NCBI RefSeq assembly: GCF_900129795.1
Contig: NZ_FQWW01000005.1
Coordinates: 1-64,000, forward strand
Length of the DNA: 64,000 nucleotides
Source: Flavobacterium sp. CF108
Lineage (GTDB): Bacteria > Bacteroidota > Bacteroidia > Flavobacteriales > Flavobacteriaceae
Direction: 5' to 3'
In this document: piece by piece, positions 52,049-60,183 of the stretch
How positions within the stretch are numbered: the stretch's first letter is position 1
Layout of the letters: the number at the start of each line of letters is the position of its first letter
The notes under the pieces: generated by a model
The model's input: the letters and a program-made list of their open reading frames with translations, nothing else
Database searches by the model: none
What the model was told of the DNA's origin: nothing
Program-made: the position numbers and the translations under genes

Positions 52049-53728
52049 ATGACTAGTTTAGACGATATATTAAAATCACGTCGCGATACCCGACATTTTA
52101 CAACCGATGAAGTTCCTGATGAAGTAATTCAAAAAGCTTTACAGGCCGGACATTGGGCGCCTTCTGTTGGATTAACTGATGCAACGCGATATTATATCAT
52201 TAAATCCGATGAAGTTAAATGTGCGATTAAAAACCTGTTTTTAGATTATAATAAAAAAGCCGAAGAACTTACCGATAATCCTGAGCAGAAAGAACTTTAC
52301 AGATCACTAAAATTAGAAGCAATTGAAGAAGCACCAATTGGTCTTATCATTGCTTATGATCGTTCAGTTTTAAATCAATTTACGATTGGAACTATTGGCA
52401 GTAACGAAGCGGTAAAATTCAGTTCGGTTTGTGCGGCACAAAATATTTGGCTTTCGTTAACCGAACAAGGCTACGGAATGGGATGGGTTTCGATTTTAAA
52501 TTATTTTCAGTTTAAAAAGATTTTAGATTTACCAGAAAATATAGAACCCCTTGGTTATTTCTGTATTGGAAAACCCGCTACAAATTATGGCAATCAACCT
52601 ATGTTGCAGCAATTGCATTGGAAACAAAAATCTGAAACTGCCGACTGTAAAGAAATCAACGAAATTCATCAAATCAATATTTCTGATTTTGATTTAAAAA
52701 CAGAAAATAAAATTGATAATGAAACTGATTTCGGCACACTTTTACAAGAAAAAATAGATTCTAAAACAAAACCTGTTGGTTCACTTGGAACGTTAGAAAC
52801 TTTGGCTTTTCAAATGGCAACCGTTTTTGAATCTTTAAACCCTAAAATCCTAAATCCTAATATTGTTGTTTTTGCAGCAGATCACGGAATTGCGAATCAT
52901 GGCGTGAGTGATTATCCGCAGGATGTGACACGTCAAATGGTAACTAATTTCCTCGAAGGCGGTGCCGCAATAAATGTCTTCTGTAAACAAAATAACATTG
53001 AATTATCGATTGTAGATTCGGGCGTAAATTATGATTTCCCAACAAATGCAAAATTGATTAATACCAAAATTGCAAAAGGAACACAATCTTTTCTTCATGC
53101 TGCCGCCATGAGCGAAACTGAATTGAATTTGTGTTTTGAAAAAGGAAAATCAATTGTAGAAAATATTGCTAAAACTGGTTCTAACTGCATTGGTTTTGGC
53201 GAAATGGGAATTGGAAATACTTCTACAGCATCCGTTTTAATGAGCCTTTTAACTGGTTTTTCAATCGAAGAATGTGTTGGAAAAGGAACCGGAATTAACG
53301 ATCAAAAACTTCTTAATAAACAAAATATTCTAAAAAAAGCAATCGGGAATTATTCCGGTCAAGCCGAATTAAAACAGCAAATCGCCTACTTTGGCGGTTT
53401 TGAAATTATGCAGATGGCAAGCGGAATGTTAACGGCTTATGAAAATAAAATGCTGATTCTGGTTGATGGTTTTATTTGTTCTGTCGCATATTTAATTGCT
53501 TCTAAAATAAATCCTGATATTAAAAGAAATGCTGTTTTCTGTCATTGCTCTGCCGAAAAAGCACATCAAAAATTATTAGATTATCTTGGCGCTAAACCTA
53601 TTTTAAATTTAGATTTGCGTCTTGGCGAAGGAACGGGTTGTGCAATTGCTTTTCCTATTTTAAAATCGGCTGAGGCTTTTTTAAATGAAATGGCTAGTTT
53701 TGAAAGTGCTGGAGTTAGTAGGAAATAG
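52049..53728 (+). CDS. BluB-CobT fusion: DMB synthase + NaMN:DMB phosphoribosyltransferase
   Basis: A 559-residue fusion of two consecutive lower-ligand steps. Residues 1-195 are BluB-like: SRRDTRHF with Asp13 and GMGWVSIL with Ser148 correspond to the Asp and Ser needed for flavin fragmentation to DMB. However, the usual QPW after APSVGL is replaced by DAT. Residues 227-559 are CobT: KTKPVGSLGTLETLAFQMA, VFAADHGIANHGVSDYPQDVT, GFGEMGIGNTSTAS and the catalytic Glu527 in LGEGTGCAIAFP. CobT converts DMB plus NaMN to alpha-ribazole phosphate. ATG 52049 is chosen because the longer frame begins in the repeat. Confidence 0.9.
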   Translation: MTSLDDILKSRRDTRHFTTDEVPDEVIQKALQAGHWAPSVGLTDATRYYIIKSDEVKCAIKNLFLDYNKKAEELTDNPEQKELYRSLKLEAIEEAPIGLIIAYDRSVLNQFTIGTIGSNEAVKFSSVCAAQNIWLSLTEQGYGMGWVSILNYFQFKKILDLPENIEPLGYFCIGKPATNYGNQPMLQQLHWKQKSETADCKEINEIHQINISDFDLKTENKIDNETDFGTLLQEKIDSKTKPVGSLGTLETLAFQMATVFESLNPKILNPNIVVFAADHGIANHGVSDYPQDVTRQMVTNFLEGGAAINVFCKQNNIELSIVDSGVNYDFPTNAKLINTKIAKGTQSFLHAAAMSETELNLCFEKGKSIVENIAKTGSNCIGFGEMGIGNTSTASVLMSLLTGFSIEECVGKGTGINDQKLLNKQNILKKAIGNYSGQAELKQQIAYFGGFEIMQMASGMLTAYENKMLILVDGFICSVAYLIASKINPDIKRNAVFCHCSAEKAHQKLLDYLGAKPILNLDLRLGEGTGCAIAFPILKSAEAFLNEMASFESAGVSRK

Positions 53729-53794
53729 TTTTCAATTTTGATTTACAGTTTATATCTTTGAATCATAAATTGAAATTATTTTAAAAAATCATAC

Positions 53795-54226
53795 ATGCCT
53801 TTTACTAAAGTTTATATTCATTGCGTTTGGAGCACTAAAAACAGATTCCCATTTTTAAATTCGATTGATCTTCGCCAAAAAATTTGGCATCACATAAAAG
53901 AAAATGCATTAAAAAAAGAAATATATCTTGATTATATTAGTGGATATTCTGATCATTGTCATTGTTTGATTTCACTTGGAAATAATCAAACAATTCAGAA
54001 AACAATTCAATTATTAAAAGGTGAATCCTCTTATTGGATTAATAAAAATCAACTAACAAAAGAAAAATTTGAATGGCAGGATGAATATTTTGCGGTATCG
54101 GTATCAGAATCTATTGTTGGCAAAGTGAGAGATTATATTATAAATCAAGAAAAACATCATAAAAAGAAAACATTTCAAGAGGAATATGACGAATTTATAG
54201 CCAAATTTGGATTTAAAATATCTTGA
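53795..54226 (+). CDS. IS200/RAYT-like Y1 HUH transposase
   Basis: A 143-residue single-strand DNA transposase of the Y1_Tnp/REP-associated tyrosine transposase type (VYIHCVWSTKNRFPF). The HUH motif is SDHCHCLISL (His-Cys-His, with Cys in the hydrophobic position). KGESSYWINK and FEWQDEYFAVSVSES follow. The catalytic Tyr is in VRDYIINQEKHHKKKTFQEEY. It nicks and joins hairpin-bearing DNA in known relatives. The gene lies between bluB-cobT and cobS, and its last codons (FKIS-stop) are part of a repeat unit that recurs 214 nt downstream. All catalytic residues seem intact. Confidence 0.88.
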   Translation: MPFTKVYIHCVWSTKNRFPFLNSIDLRQKIWHHIKENALKKEIYLDYISGYSDHCHCLISLGNNQTIQKTIQLLKGESSYWINKNQLTKEKFEWQDEYFAVSVSESIVGKVRDYIINQEKHHKKKTFQEEYDEFIAKFGFKIS

Positions 54227-54404
54227 TGAAATTTGGTTAAAGCCTTTCATATATGGCATTTTGAGAACTCAAGATAAATCTGAAGGCAATTAAACATTTT
54301 TTTTTCAAATATTTTTCAACAAAGAAATCATTTAAAAAAAATCAATTGCCAACGTCTTTAGATGTTGGTGAAAATTATGATACCTAAAAAGGCTTTAGCC
54401 AAAT
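54212..54404 (+). repeat. RAYT-linked composite palindrome, unit 1
   Basis: The unit starts inside the transposase stop region (TTTAAAATATCTTGATGAA). Outer inverted arms are ATTTGGTTAAAGCCT (54231-54245) and AGGCTTTAGCCAAAT (54390-54404). Inside lie a degenerate hairpin CTCAAGATAAATCTGAAGG and hairpin CCAACGTCTTTAGATGTTGG (54349-54368), joined by a GGCAATT/AATTGCC stem. Confidence 0.85.
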
Positions 54405-54425
54405 AAATTTGTAAAGAATTTTTAT

Positions 54426-54635
54426 TTTAAAATATCTTAATGGAATTTGGCTAAAGCCCTGAATGTGTCATTTCTTTTTAACCTCCAGATAAATCTGGAG
54501 GCAATTAAATTTAATTTTTATTTTAAAAAGATTTTATGCAAAATCATTCACGATAAATTAAAACACAAAAATCAATTGCCAACATCTTTAGATGTTGGGA
54601 TAAAATAATTGCCTCTCAAAAGGCTTTAGCCAAAT
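54426..54635 (+). repeat. RAYT-linked composite palindrome, unit 2
   Basis: Begins TTTAAAATATCTTAATGGA, matching unit 1 including the former stop region. Outer arms are ATTTGGCTAAAGCC (54445-54458) and GGCTTTAGCCAAAT (54622-54635). Inner perfect hairpins are CCTCCAGATAAATCTGGAGG (54482-54501) and CCAACATCTTTAGATGTTGG (54579-54598), with GGCAATT (54500-54506) pairing AATTGCC (54574-54580). The unit period is 214 nt. Confidence 0.87.
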
Positions 54636-54647
54636 ACCACAATCTAA

Positions 54648-55433
54648 ATGAAAAAAGAACTACACATTTTCTTCACCTGTTTAATGTTCTACACCAGAAT
54701 TCCTTGTCCAAAAAACATCACTCACGATCCAGATTATTTAAACAAAGCAACAAGATATTTTCCTTTCATTGGCTGGATTGTTGGCTCAATCTCATTTCTG
54801 GGTTTTTATATTTTTTCCCTTTTTCTTTCAACAGAAACAGCTGTAATTTTTGCAATAATAATTTCGGTATTAACAACAGGTGCATTTCATGAAGATGGAT
54901 TTGCAGATGTCTGCGACGGATTTGGCGGCGGCTGGACTAAAGAAAAAATCCTGATGATTATGAAAGACAGCGCGATTGGTGCTTATGGAGCAATTGGATT
55001 AGTTTTACTTTTTCTGGCGAAATTCAAACTGCTTTCAGAATCCATTTCACTTTTCACTAATAACATTTTACTGATTTATCTTTTATTTATTTCGGCACAT
55101 TCTTTAAGTCGTTTGGCGGCTATCAGCATTATTTTTACACATCAATATTCTCGTGATGATGCTTCGAGCAAAAGCAAACCAATTGCCAAACAGCATAGCT
55201 GGAAAGAAGTTTTTGGATCTTTTTTCTTTGGGTTAATTCCGTTATTGGCACTCTCCTATTTCAATTATAAAGTTCTTTTAGCTTTAATTCCTGTTTTTAT
55301 AACCCGATATTTTCTCGCTCGATATTTCCAAAAATGGATTGACGGTTATACGGGAGATTGTCTTGGCGCAACACAGCAAGTGTGCGAAGTAATTTATTAT
55401 TTAAGTATTCTTTTTATATGGAAATTTATTTAG
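54648..55433 (+). CDS. cobS: Adenosylcobinamide-GDP ribazoletransferase (cobalamin synthase)
   Basis: A 261-residue polytopic membrane enzyme joining adenosylcobinamide-GDP with alpha-ribazole (phosphate) to complete the nucleotide loop. Family signatures are FYTRIPCP, FPFIGWIVGSI and GAFHEDGFADVCDGFGGGWTKEKILMIMKDS-type (His-Glu-Asp-Gly) metal-binding motif. The C-terminus is DGYTGDCLGATQQVCEVIYYLS. It overlaps cobC by 16 nt. The RAYT repeats precede the start by only 12 nt, so they lie in or near its leader. Confidence 0.93.
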   Translation: MKKELHIFFTCLMFYTRIPCPKNITHDPDYLNKATRYFPFIGWIVGSISFLGFYIFSLFLSTETAVIFAIIISVLTTGAFHEDGFADVCDGFGGGWTKEKILMIMKDSAIGAYGAIGLVLLFLAKFKLLSESISLFTNNILLIYLLFISAHSLSRLAAISIIFTHQYSRDDASSKSKPIAKQHSWKEVFGSFFFGLIPLLALSYFNYKVLLALIPVFITRYFLARYFQKWIDGYTGDCLGATQQVCEVIYYLSILFIWKFI

Positions 55434-55954
55434 TTCGCCACACCGAAACTATCTGCGAAAAAGGAATTTGTTACGGACAATCTGATGTAAATATTGCGGA
55501 ACCTTTTGATGAAATTTTTAACCGAATTGTTTCAGAATTACCTGCCGAAGCCATTATTTTTTCAAGTCCGTTAAAACGCTGTTCTATTTTAGCAAAACAC
55601 ATTCAGCAAAATATAAAAACAATTTCTTATCAGGAAGACGAGCGTTTAAAAGAAATGAATTTTGGCGACTGGGAATTGAAAAACTGGAACGAAATTCCGC
55701 CAGAACAATTAAATCCATGGATGGAAGATTTTGTAAACATTCAAGTTTTAAATGGTGAATCATTTGTAGAATTACATCAAAGAGTTGGTGATTTTTTAGC
55801 AGAACAAATTTCGTCAAAAACTCAGCAGCCGGTAATTATTGTAGCTCATGCCGGAATTATCAGAAGCATATTATGCCATCAAACTTCACTGCCATTAAAA
55901 GAGGCTTTTCAAAATAAAGTTGATTTTGGGCAAGTTATAAAAATTACATTTTAA
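55418..55954 (+). CDS. cobC: Alpha-ribazole phosphatase, histidine phosphatase family
   Basis: A 178-residue histidine phosphatase that removes the 5'-phosphate of alpha-ribazole phosphate or cobalamin phosphate. The RHG-type motif is IYLVRHTET (residues 3-11), with SSPLKRCSILAKHI, MNFGDWELKNW (Glu) and IIVAHAGIIRSIL (second His). ATG 55418 puts the catalytic His at about residue 8; the longer frame from 55358 only rereads cobS. Translationally coupled to cobS by the 16-nt overlap. Confidence 0.92.
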   Translation: MEIYLVRHTETICEKGICYGQSDVNIAEPFDEIFNRIVSELPAEAIIFSSPLKRCSILAKHIQQNIKTISYQEDERLKEMNFGDWELKNWNEIPPEQLNPWMEDFVNIQVLNGESFVELHQRVGDFLAEQISSKTQQPVIIVAHAGIIRSILCHQTSLPLKEAFQNKVDFGQVIKITF

Positions 55955-55994
55955 TTTAGTTTTGTTTAGTATTTAATTGAAATAGTAAAACAAA

Positions 55995-56027
55995 TTTGAA
56001 TATTCAATAATTTTAACTTTATCTTTG
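55995..56027 (+). promoter_or_regulatory. Promoter driving the cobalamin riboswitch-btuB unit
   Basis: TTTG at 55995-55998 and TATCTTTG at 56020-56027 with a 21-nt spacer form a textbook Bacteroidota promoter. The transcript would begin near 56034, just before the riboswitch P1 stem. Confidence 0.8.
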
Positions 56028-56038
56028 CAGCAAATTAA

Positions 56039-56208
56039 GGTTGTGTTTTTATAAAACACATTAAAAGGGAATCAAGTAAAATCTTGAGCTGTTCCCGCAA
56101 CTGTAAGCTTAGTTCTAAAAAGAATGCTTGTTGTAAACTACAAAACCACTGCTCGCCCCGGCGAATGGGAAGGTAAACAACAAGACGCAAGCCAGGAGAC
56201 CTGCCTTT
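56039..56208 (+). ncRNA. Cobalamin (AdoCbl) riboswitch
   Basis: Conserved blocks appear in order: AAAAGGGAATC (56063), CTGTTCCCGCAACTGTAA (56089-56106), CCACTG (56146), GGGAAGG (56167) and the B12 box GCCAGGAGACCTGCC (56191-56205). It lies in the 5' leader of btuB. B12 binding is expected to reduce btuB translation or transcription. It is followed by GAGCTCTCGGGAAAAAGAG near the start codon, which may be the expression platform. It is the only riboswitch of this class I find in the window. Confidence 0.95.
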
Positions 56209-56249
56209 GTAACAAATATCGAGCTCTCGGGAAAAAGAGTGTAGAAATT

Positions 56250-58100
56250 ATGACTTTAAGAATACGTTTTGCTTTTTCACTTTTAATGTTGTGCCAATTT
56301 ATTTCGGCGCAGAGCGATTCTATTAAATTAAAAGAAGTTATAGTTTCTGATGCCAATCTTAAAAAATACTCCAATTCACAATCGGTTTTAAAGCTTAATG
56401 ATTCGATTATCAATAAAAATGAAGCTTTACTAACTGATCTTTTAAATTTTAATTCAACTATTTATTTTAAGGAATACGGACGCGGAATGCTTTCTACGGT
56501 TTCTTTTCGTGGAACTACATCTTCTCAAACCGCTGTTATCTGGAACGGAATCAATATTAATTCGCAAATGAACGGAAGCACCGATTTCAATACAATTTCG
56601 GGTTCTGATTATAATTCAATAAGCGTAAAAGCCGGTGGCGGAAGCGTTATTTACGGGAGCGGTGCGATTGGCGGAACGGTGCATTTAAATAACGATCTGG
56701 CATTTTATAATCGTTTTGAGAATAATTTAAAACTAGATTACGGAAGTTTCAATACTATTGGAATAAATTATAAAACCAATATTTCTAACGAAAAATGGAG
56801 CGCGCAAATTGGCTTTTCTAAAAACAGTTCTACAAACGATTATAAGTATTTAAACCGTTACACCTGGCGAGGCGAACAGCGCTGGAACCAAAACGGTCAA
56901 TATGATATTATAACCATGAGCGCTAATGCTGGTTATAAAATCGACTCAAAAAACACCTTAAAACTTTATAGTCAGTTTTCAAATACAGACAGAAATACTT
57001 CTTTAGTTGTAGAAACTGATACAAAAAGTAAATATGTAAATGGTTTCAATCGGAGTTTATTAGAGTACGACGGTGATTTTGGAAAATTTAAAACTAATTT
57101 TAAAACGGCGTATATCTTTGAAAACTATCAGTATTTTGCTGATAATTCGAGCAATATTTACACTTACGGAAAAACGGAAAGTTTAATTACAAAACTTGAT
57201 TTAGGATATACTTTATTCAAATCAACTCAAATAAATGGAATTTTAGATTATAACAGAACTAAAGGTTACGGAAGCAGTTTTGGCGATCACGTTCGCGAAA
57301 TCAGTTCAGCGGGAGTATTGATCAAACAAGATTTTTCTGAAGCCTGGAAAAATGAGCTTGGTATCCGAAAAGAGTTTACAGACAACTACAAATCTCCGGT
57401 TTTATTCTCTTTAGGCTCTTCGTATCAGTTTAGTAAATTGTATAATTTCAAACTGAATATATCCCGAAATTTCAGAATTCCAACGTATAATGATTTGTAT
57501 TGGGAAGAAGGCGGAAATCCGGATTTAAAACCTGAAAGTTCGTATCAGGCAGAAATTGGAAACGTGTTTACTTTCAAAAATATTTCGCTTACGCAGAATT
57601 TCTACTATATCAAAATTAAAGATTTACTGCAATGGGTTCCGGGCAAAAACGGCATTTGGAGTCCTACTAATAAAGACAATGTTAATAGTTACGGTGCAGA
57701 AACTTTATTAAACTGGAAAAAACAATATGGTAAAAATAACTTCAGTGCCAATGCTTCTTATGCTTATACAGCTTCAAAAGATGAAGCCACTAAAAAGCAG
57801 CTTTTCTTTGTCCCTTATAATAAAGTAACGGCTTCTGTTGCTTATTCACGAAACAGAATTTCTGCTTATTACCAATTTTTATACAACGGTTTTGTTTACA
57901 CAAGAGCCGATAATAATCCGGACGAAATTATAAACGATTATAACATTTCAAATCTTGGGATCGATTATGATTTTAAATTCCTAGACTCTTTCAAACTTGG
58001 TTTTCAGGTTTTAAACATTTTCAATAAAAATTATGAAAGTCTGGAAGACAGACCAATGCCGGGTCGAAATTTCAATATGTATTTAACTCTAAAATTTTAA
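56250..58100 (+). CDS. btuB: BtuB-type TonB-dependent cobalamin receptor
   Basis: A 616-residue outer-membrane receptor with signal peptide MTLRIRFAFSLLMLCQFISA. The plug domain spans about 25-140 (LKEVIVSDANLKKYS as TonB-box region; VSFRGTTSSQTAVIWNGININSQMNG; GGGSVIYGSGAIGGTVHLN). A 22-strand-type barrel ends in FNKNYESLEDRPMPGRNFNMYLTLKF with terminal Phe. I start at ATG 56250; an in-frame upstream start at 56124 would translate the riboswitch. Expression is controlled by the riboswitch. It is followed 5 nt later by the BtuG-like lipoprotein, likely its surface partner. Confidence 0.92.
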   Translation: MTLRIRFAFSLLMLCQFISAQSDSIKLKEVIVSDANLKKYSNSQSVLKLNDSIINKNEALLTDLLNFNSTIYFKEYGRGMLSTVSFRGTTSSQTAVIWNGININSQMNGSTDFNTISGSDYNSISVKAGGGSVIYGSGAIGGTVHLNNDLAFYNRFENNLKLDYGSFNTIGINYKTNISNEKWSAQIGFSKNSSTNDYKYLNRYTWRGEQRWNQNGQYDIITMSANAGYKIDSKNTLKLYSQFSNTDRNTSLVVETDTKSKYVNGFNRSLLEYDGDFGKFKTNFKTAYIFENYQYFADNSSNIYTYGKTESLITKLDLGYTLFKSTQINGILDYNRTKGYGSSFGDHVREISSAGVLIKQDFSEAWKNELGIRKEFTDNYKSPVLFSLGSSYQFSKLYNFKLNISRNFRIPTYNDLYWEEGGNPDLKPESSYQAEIGNVFTFKNISLTQNFYYIKIKDLLQWVPGKNGIWSPTNKDNVNSYGAETLLNWKKQYGKNNFSANASYAYTASKDEATKKQLFFVPYNKVTASVAYSRNRISAYYQFLYNGFVYTRADNNPDEIINDYNISNLGIDYDFKFLDSFKLGFQVLNIFNKNYESLEDRPMPGRNFNMYLTLKF

Positions 58101-58105
58101 TAATT

Positions 58106-59143
58106 ATGAAACTTAGTAAATTACTTTTAATAGCGTTTAGCGTTTCGTTATTCGTTTCTTGTTCAAGTGATGACGATAATGACCAGGTAGAATATAAAAA
58201 CGGATTCCTTATTTTAAATGAAGGAAGCGCAGGACAAGGAAGTGTTTCTTTTTCAAGCAATGATTTCAACGTTTTTGAAAAAGACACTTACACTGCTGCA
58301 AACGGATCGGATTTACTTGGAAAATATGCTCAAAATATCTTTTTTGACGGAGACAGGGCTTATATTATTGCAGGTGGTTCAAATGTTATAAATGTGGTAA
58401 ACAAATACACATTTAAATTGATTGCTAAAATCGATACTGGACTTGCAAATCCAAGATATGGTGTTGTAAAAGATGGTAAAGCTTATGTTACCAATGCAAA
58501 TACTTATTTCTCTGCAAGTAATCCAAACGGAAATACTGATGATTATGTTGCTGTAATCAATTTAGCTACAAATACATATGAGTCTAAAATTAATCTAAAC
58601 GCAACAGCTGACAGACTTATTTTAGAAGATGGTAAACTGTATATTACAGAACAATACAACAGTGATAAACTATTAATAGTAAATACAATCACAAAAGCTT
58701 TAGAAACACCAATCGTTATTGGTTCTGGCGCAGATTCTTTAGAAGAGGAAAATGGTATTATATATATTTTAAGAAAACCATATGGAGAAATCAGTGAAAT
58801 AGTAAAAGTTAAGATCTCTGACAAAACAACTACTAAACTTACATTTCCGGAATCTTTAGATAGTGCAGGTTTTTTAGACATTTCTGACAACAAAATATAT
58901 TATACTGTTGGCAGTTCAGTTTATTCTATAAACACTTCTGCAACTGTAATTTCTTCTTCTGCAATATTTACAGCTTCTTCAGTTGCTAATCTATACGGAT
59001 TTGCTGTTAATGATAATAAAATTTATTTAGCGGATAGTGGAGATTATAAGGCAGATAGTAAAGCTTACATCTATAATTTGACTGGAGCGTTACAAAAAGA
59101 ATTAACTGTTGGTGTAGCACCAAACGGCTTTTACTTTAATTAA
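58106..59143 (+). CDS. BtuG-like surface lipoprotein, YncE/DUF5074-type beta-propeller
   Basis: A 345-residue lipoprotein: lipobox VSCSSDDDNDQ (Cys19) with a strongly acidic stretch after Cys, resembling the surface-export signal of Bacteroidota. The mature part has repeated propeller blades (KYAQNIFFDGDRAYIIAGGSNVINVVNKYTFKLIAKI; RYGVVKDGKAYVTNAN; DDYVAVINLATNTYESKI; LILEDGKLYITEQYNSDKLLIVN; FLDISDNKIYYTVG). Bacteroides BtuG is a propeller lipoprotein that binds cobalamin and caps BtuB. The same position next to btuB under the riboswitch supports that role. A decayed copy of its last 16 codons lies at 60190-60248. Confidence 0.85.
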   Translation: MKLSKLLLIAFSVSLFVSCSSDDDNDQVEYKNGFLILNEGSAGQGSVSFSSNDFNVFEKDTYTAANGSDLLGKYAQNIFFDGDRAYIIAGGSNVINVVNKYTFKLIAKIDTGLANPRYGVVKDGKAYVTNANTYFSASNPNGNTDDYVAVINLATNTYESKINLNATADRLILEDGKLYITEQYNSDKLLIVNTITKALETPIVIGSGADSLEEENGIIYILRKPYGEISEIVKVKISDKTTTKLTFPESLDSAGFLDISDNKIYYTVGSSVYSINTSATVISSSAIFTASSVANLYGFAVNDNKIYLADSGDYKADSKAYIYNLTGALQKELTVGVAPNGFYFN

Positions 59144-59187
59144 TTCACTAAAAGAAAAACCTAATATAAATACATCAAACCAATTAA

Positions 59188-60150
59188 ATGAAAAAAATTT
59201 ATTTATTACTTCTTATTACATCCATAGTTTTTATTTCATGCAGCAAAGATGATTCTTCTTCAGAAACAGCATCATTAACACAAGAAAAAATTGAAACTTT
59301 TAACTTTTCATCTTATTCCAAAATGGATGAAAAAATAGATGAAATTTCTCTAATTAAAGAGCAAATGGAAACAGCAACAGTAGATAAATATACTCAAATT
59401 AGTGATAAAAACACTTCTAGAAATACAATTTCAGAGGGTTTAAAAGTCTACCATACTGACCGAATAAATAATATATATAGTTTAAGAAAGAAACTAAATT
59501 TCACTAGCATTCAAAGCATTGCAGATGAAATTAATTCTCTAGTAATAATAAATCCAATCAAATCGAATGAATTATTTGAAACTTACAAGAATTTACTAAC
59601 AAAAAATGAACTTCAAGTCAAAACCATTTTTGAAAATAGAACAGCAAATGTTATTAACACAAAAGGAGAAGTTTTGATTAATGGCAAAATTGAAGATTTC
59701 AAAATCAATATTTCAAAAAATGGTAAATATATAGGCGATGAAAGTGTCAAAACTGGTGTAGCTGCATATTCAACTAATATGGGTTTGAGAGTTGACTATT
59801 CAACAGGAAGAGAAAAACATAAGGATGATTTTGGAAAAACTTTTTTTAGATATTTTACTGAATTTAATGCGTATTTATTAGATACTAAAACAGGGCAATA
59901 CATCCCTTATCCTGTGGATTTTATTATAATCAGTAATTCGTACGCTGGTTTTTCACAAACTGGAAGTAACCCATTAAGTGACTTTGCATTTACAATGGAA
60001 TATCCTTCAGGCAAAGGAACTACAGTACGAAATACTGGTGGGCAAAAATGGACAGCATACCAAACAGAAGGTGGCTATATTAATGCACTCTTTAGAACAA
60101 AAATTGCACCTTTTTTAACAGCAAGTTGCGATTTTAAATATACTCGATAA
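59188..60150 (+). CDS. Lipoprotein of unknown function downstream of btuG-like gene
   Basis: A 320-residue lipoprotein (lipobox FISCSKDDSSSE, Cys18). The N-terminal third is helical and charged (KMDEKIDEISLIKEQMETATVDKYTQIS). The C-terminal half is beta-rich (INTKGEVLINGKIEDFKINISKNGKYIGDE; YSTGREKHKDDFGKTFFRYFTEFNAYLLDTKTGQYIPYP; WTAYQTEGGYINALFRTKIAPF). It has no recognised domain. It sits 44 nt after the BtuG-like gene and is followed by a fossil of that gene's 3' end, so it looks inserted. It may share riboswitch control. Confidence 0.7.
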   Translation: MKKIYLLLLITSIVFISCSKDDSSSETASLTQEKIETFNFSSYSKMDEKIDEISLIKEQMETATVDKYTQISDKNTSRNTISEGLKVYHTDRINNIYSLRKKLNFTSIQSIADEINSLVIINPIKSNELFETYKNLLTKNELQVKTIFENRTANVINTKGEVLINGKIEDFKINISKNGKYIGDESVKTGVAAYSTNMGLRVDYSTGREKHKDDFGKTFFRYFTEFNAYLLDTKTGQYIPYPVDFIIISNSYAGFSQTGSNPLSDFAFTMEYPSGKGTTVRNTGGQKWTAYQTEGGYINALFRTKIAPFLTASCDFKYTR

Positions 60151-60183
60151 TTCACAATAAGAAAAAAGCTTGGTTATACAACT

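Noticed and set aside
54212..54635. Possible CRISPR array
   Set aside because: Only two long units with internal palindromes and no short regular repeat-spacer pattern or cas genes; it is a RAYT-linked repeat.
55358..55417. Longer start for cobC
   Set aside because: It would only reread the cobS 3' end in another frame; the RHT motif is normally close to the N-terminus, as from 55418.
56124..56249. Upstream extension of btuB
   Set aside because: The extra codons translate the cobalamin riboswitch core; a clear signal peptide begins at 56250.
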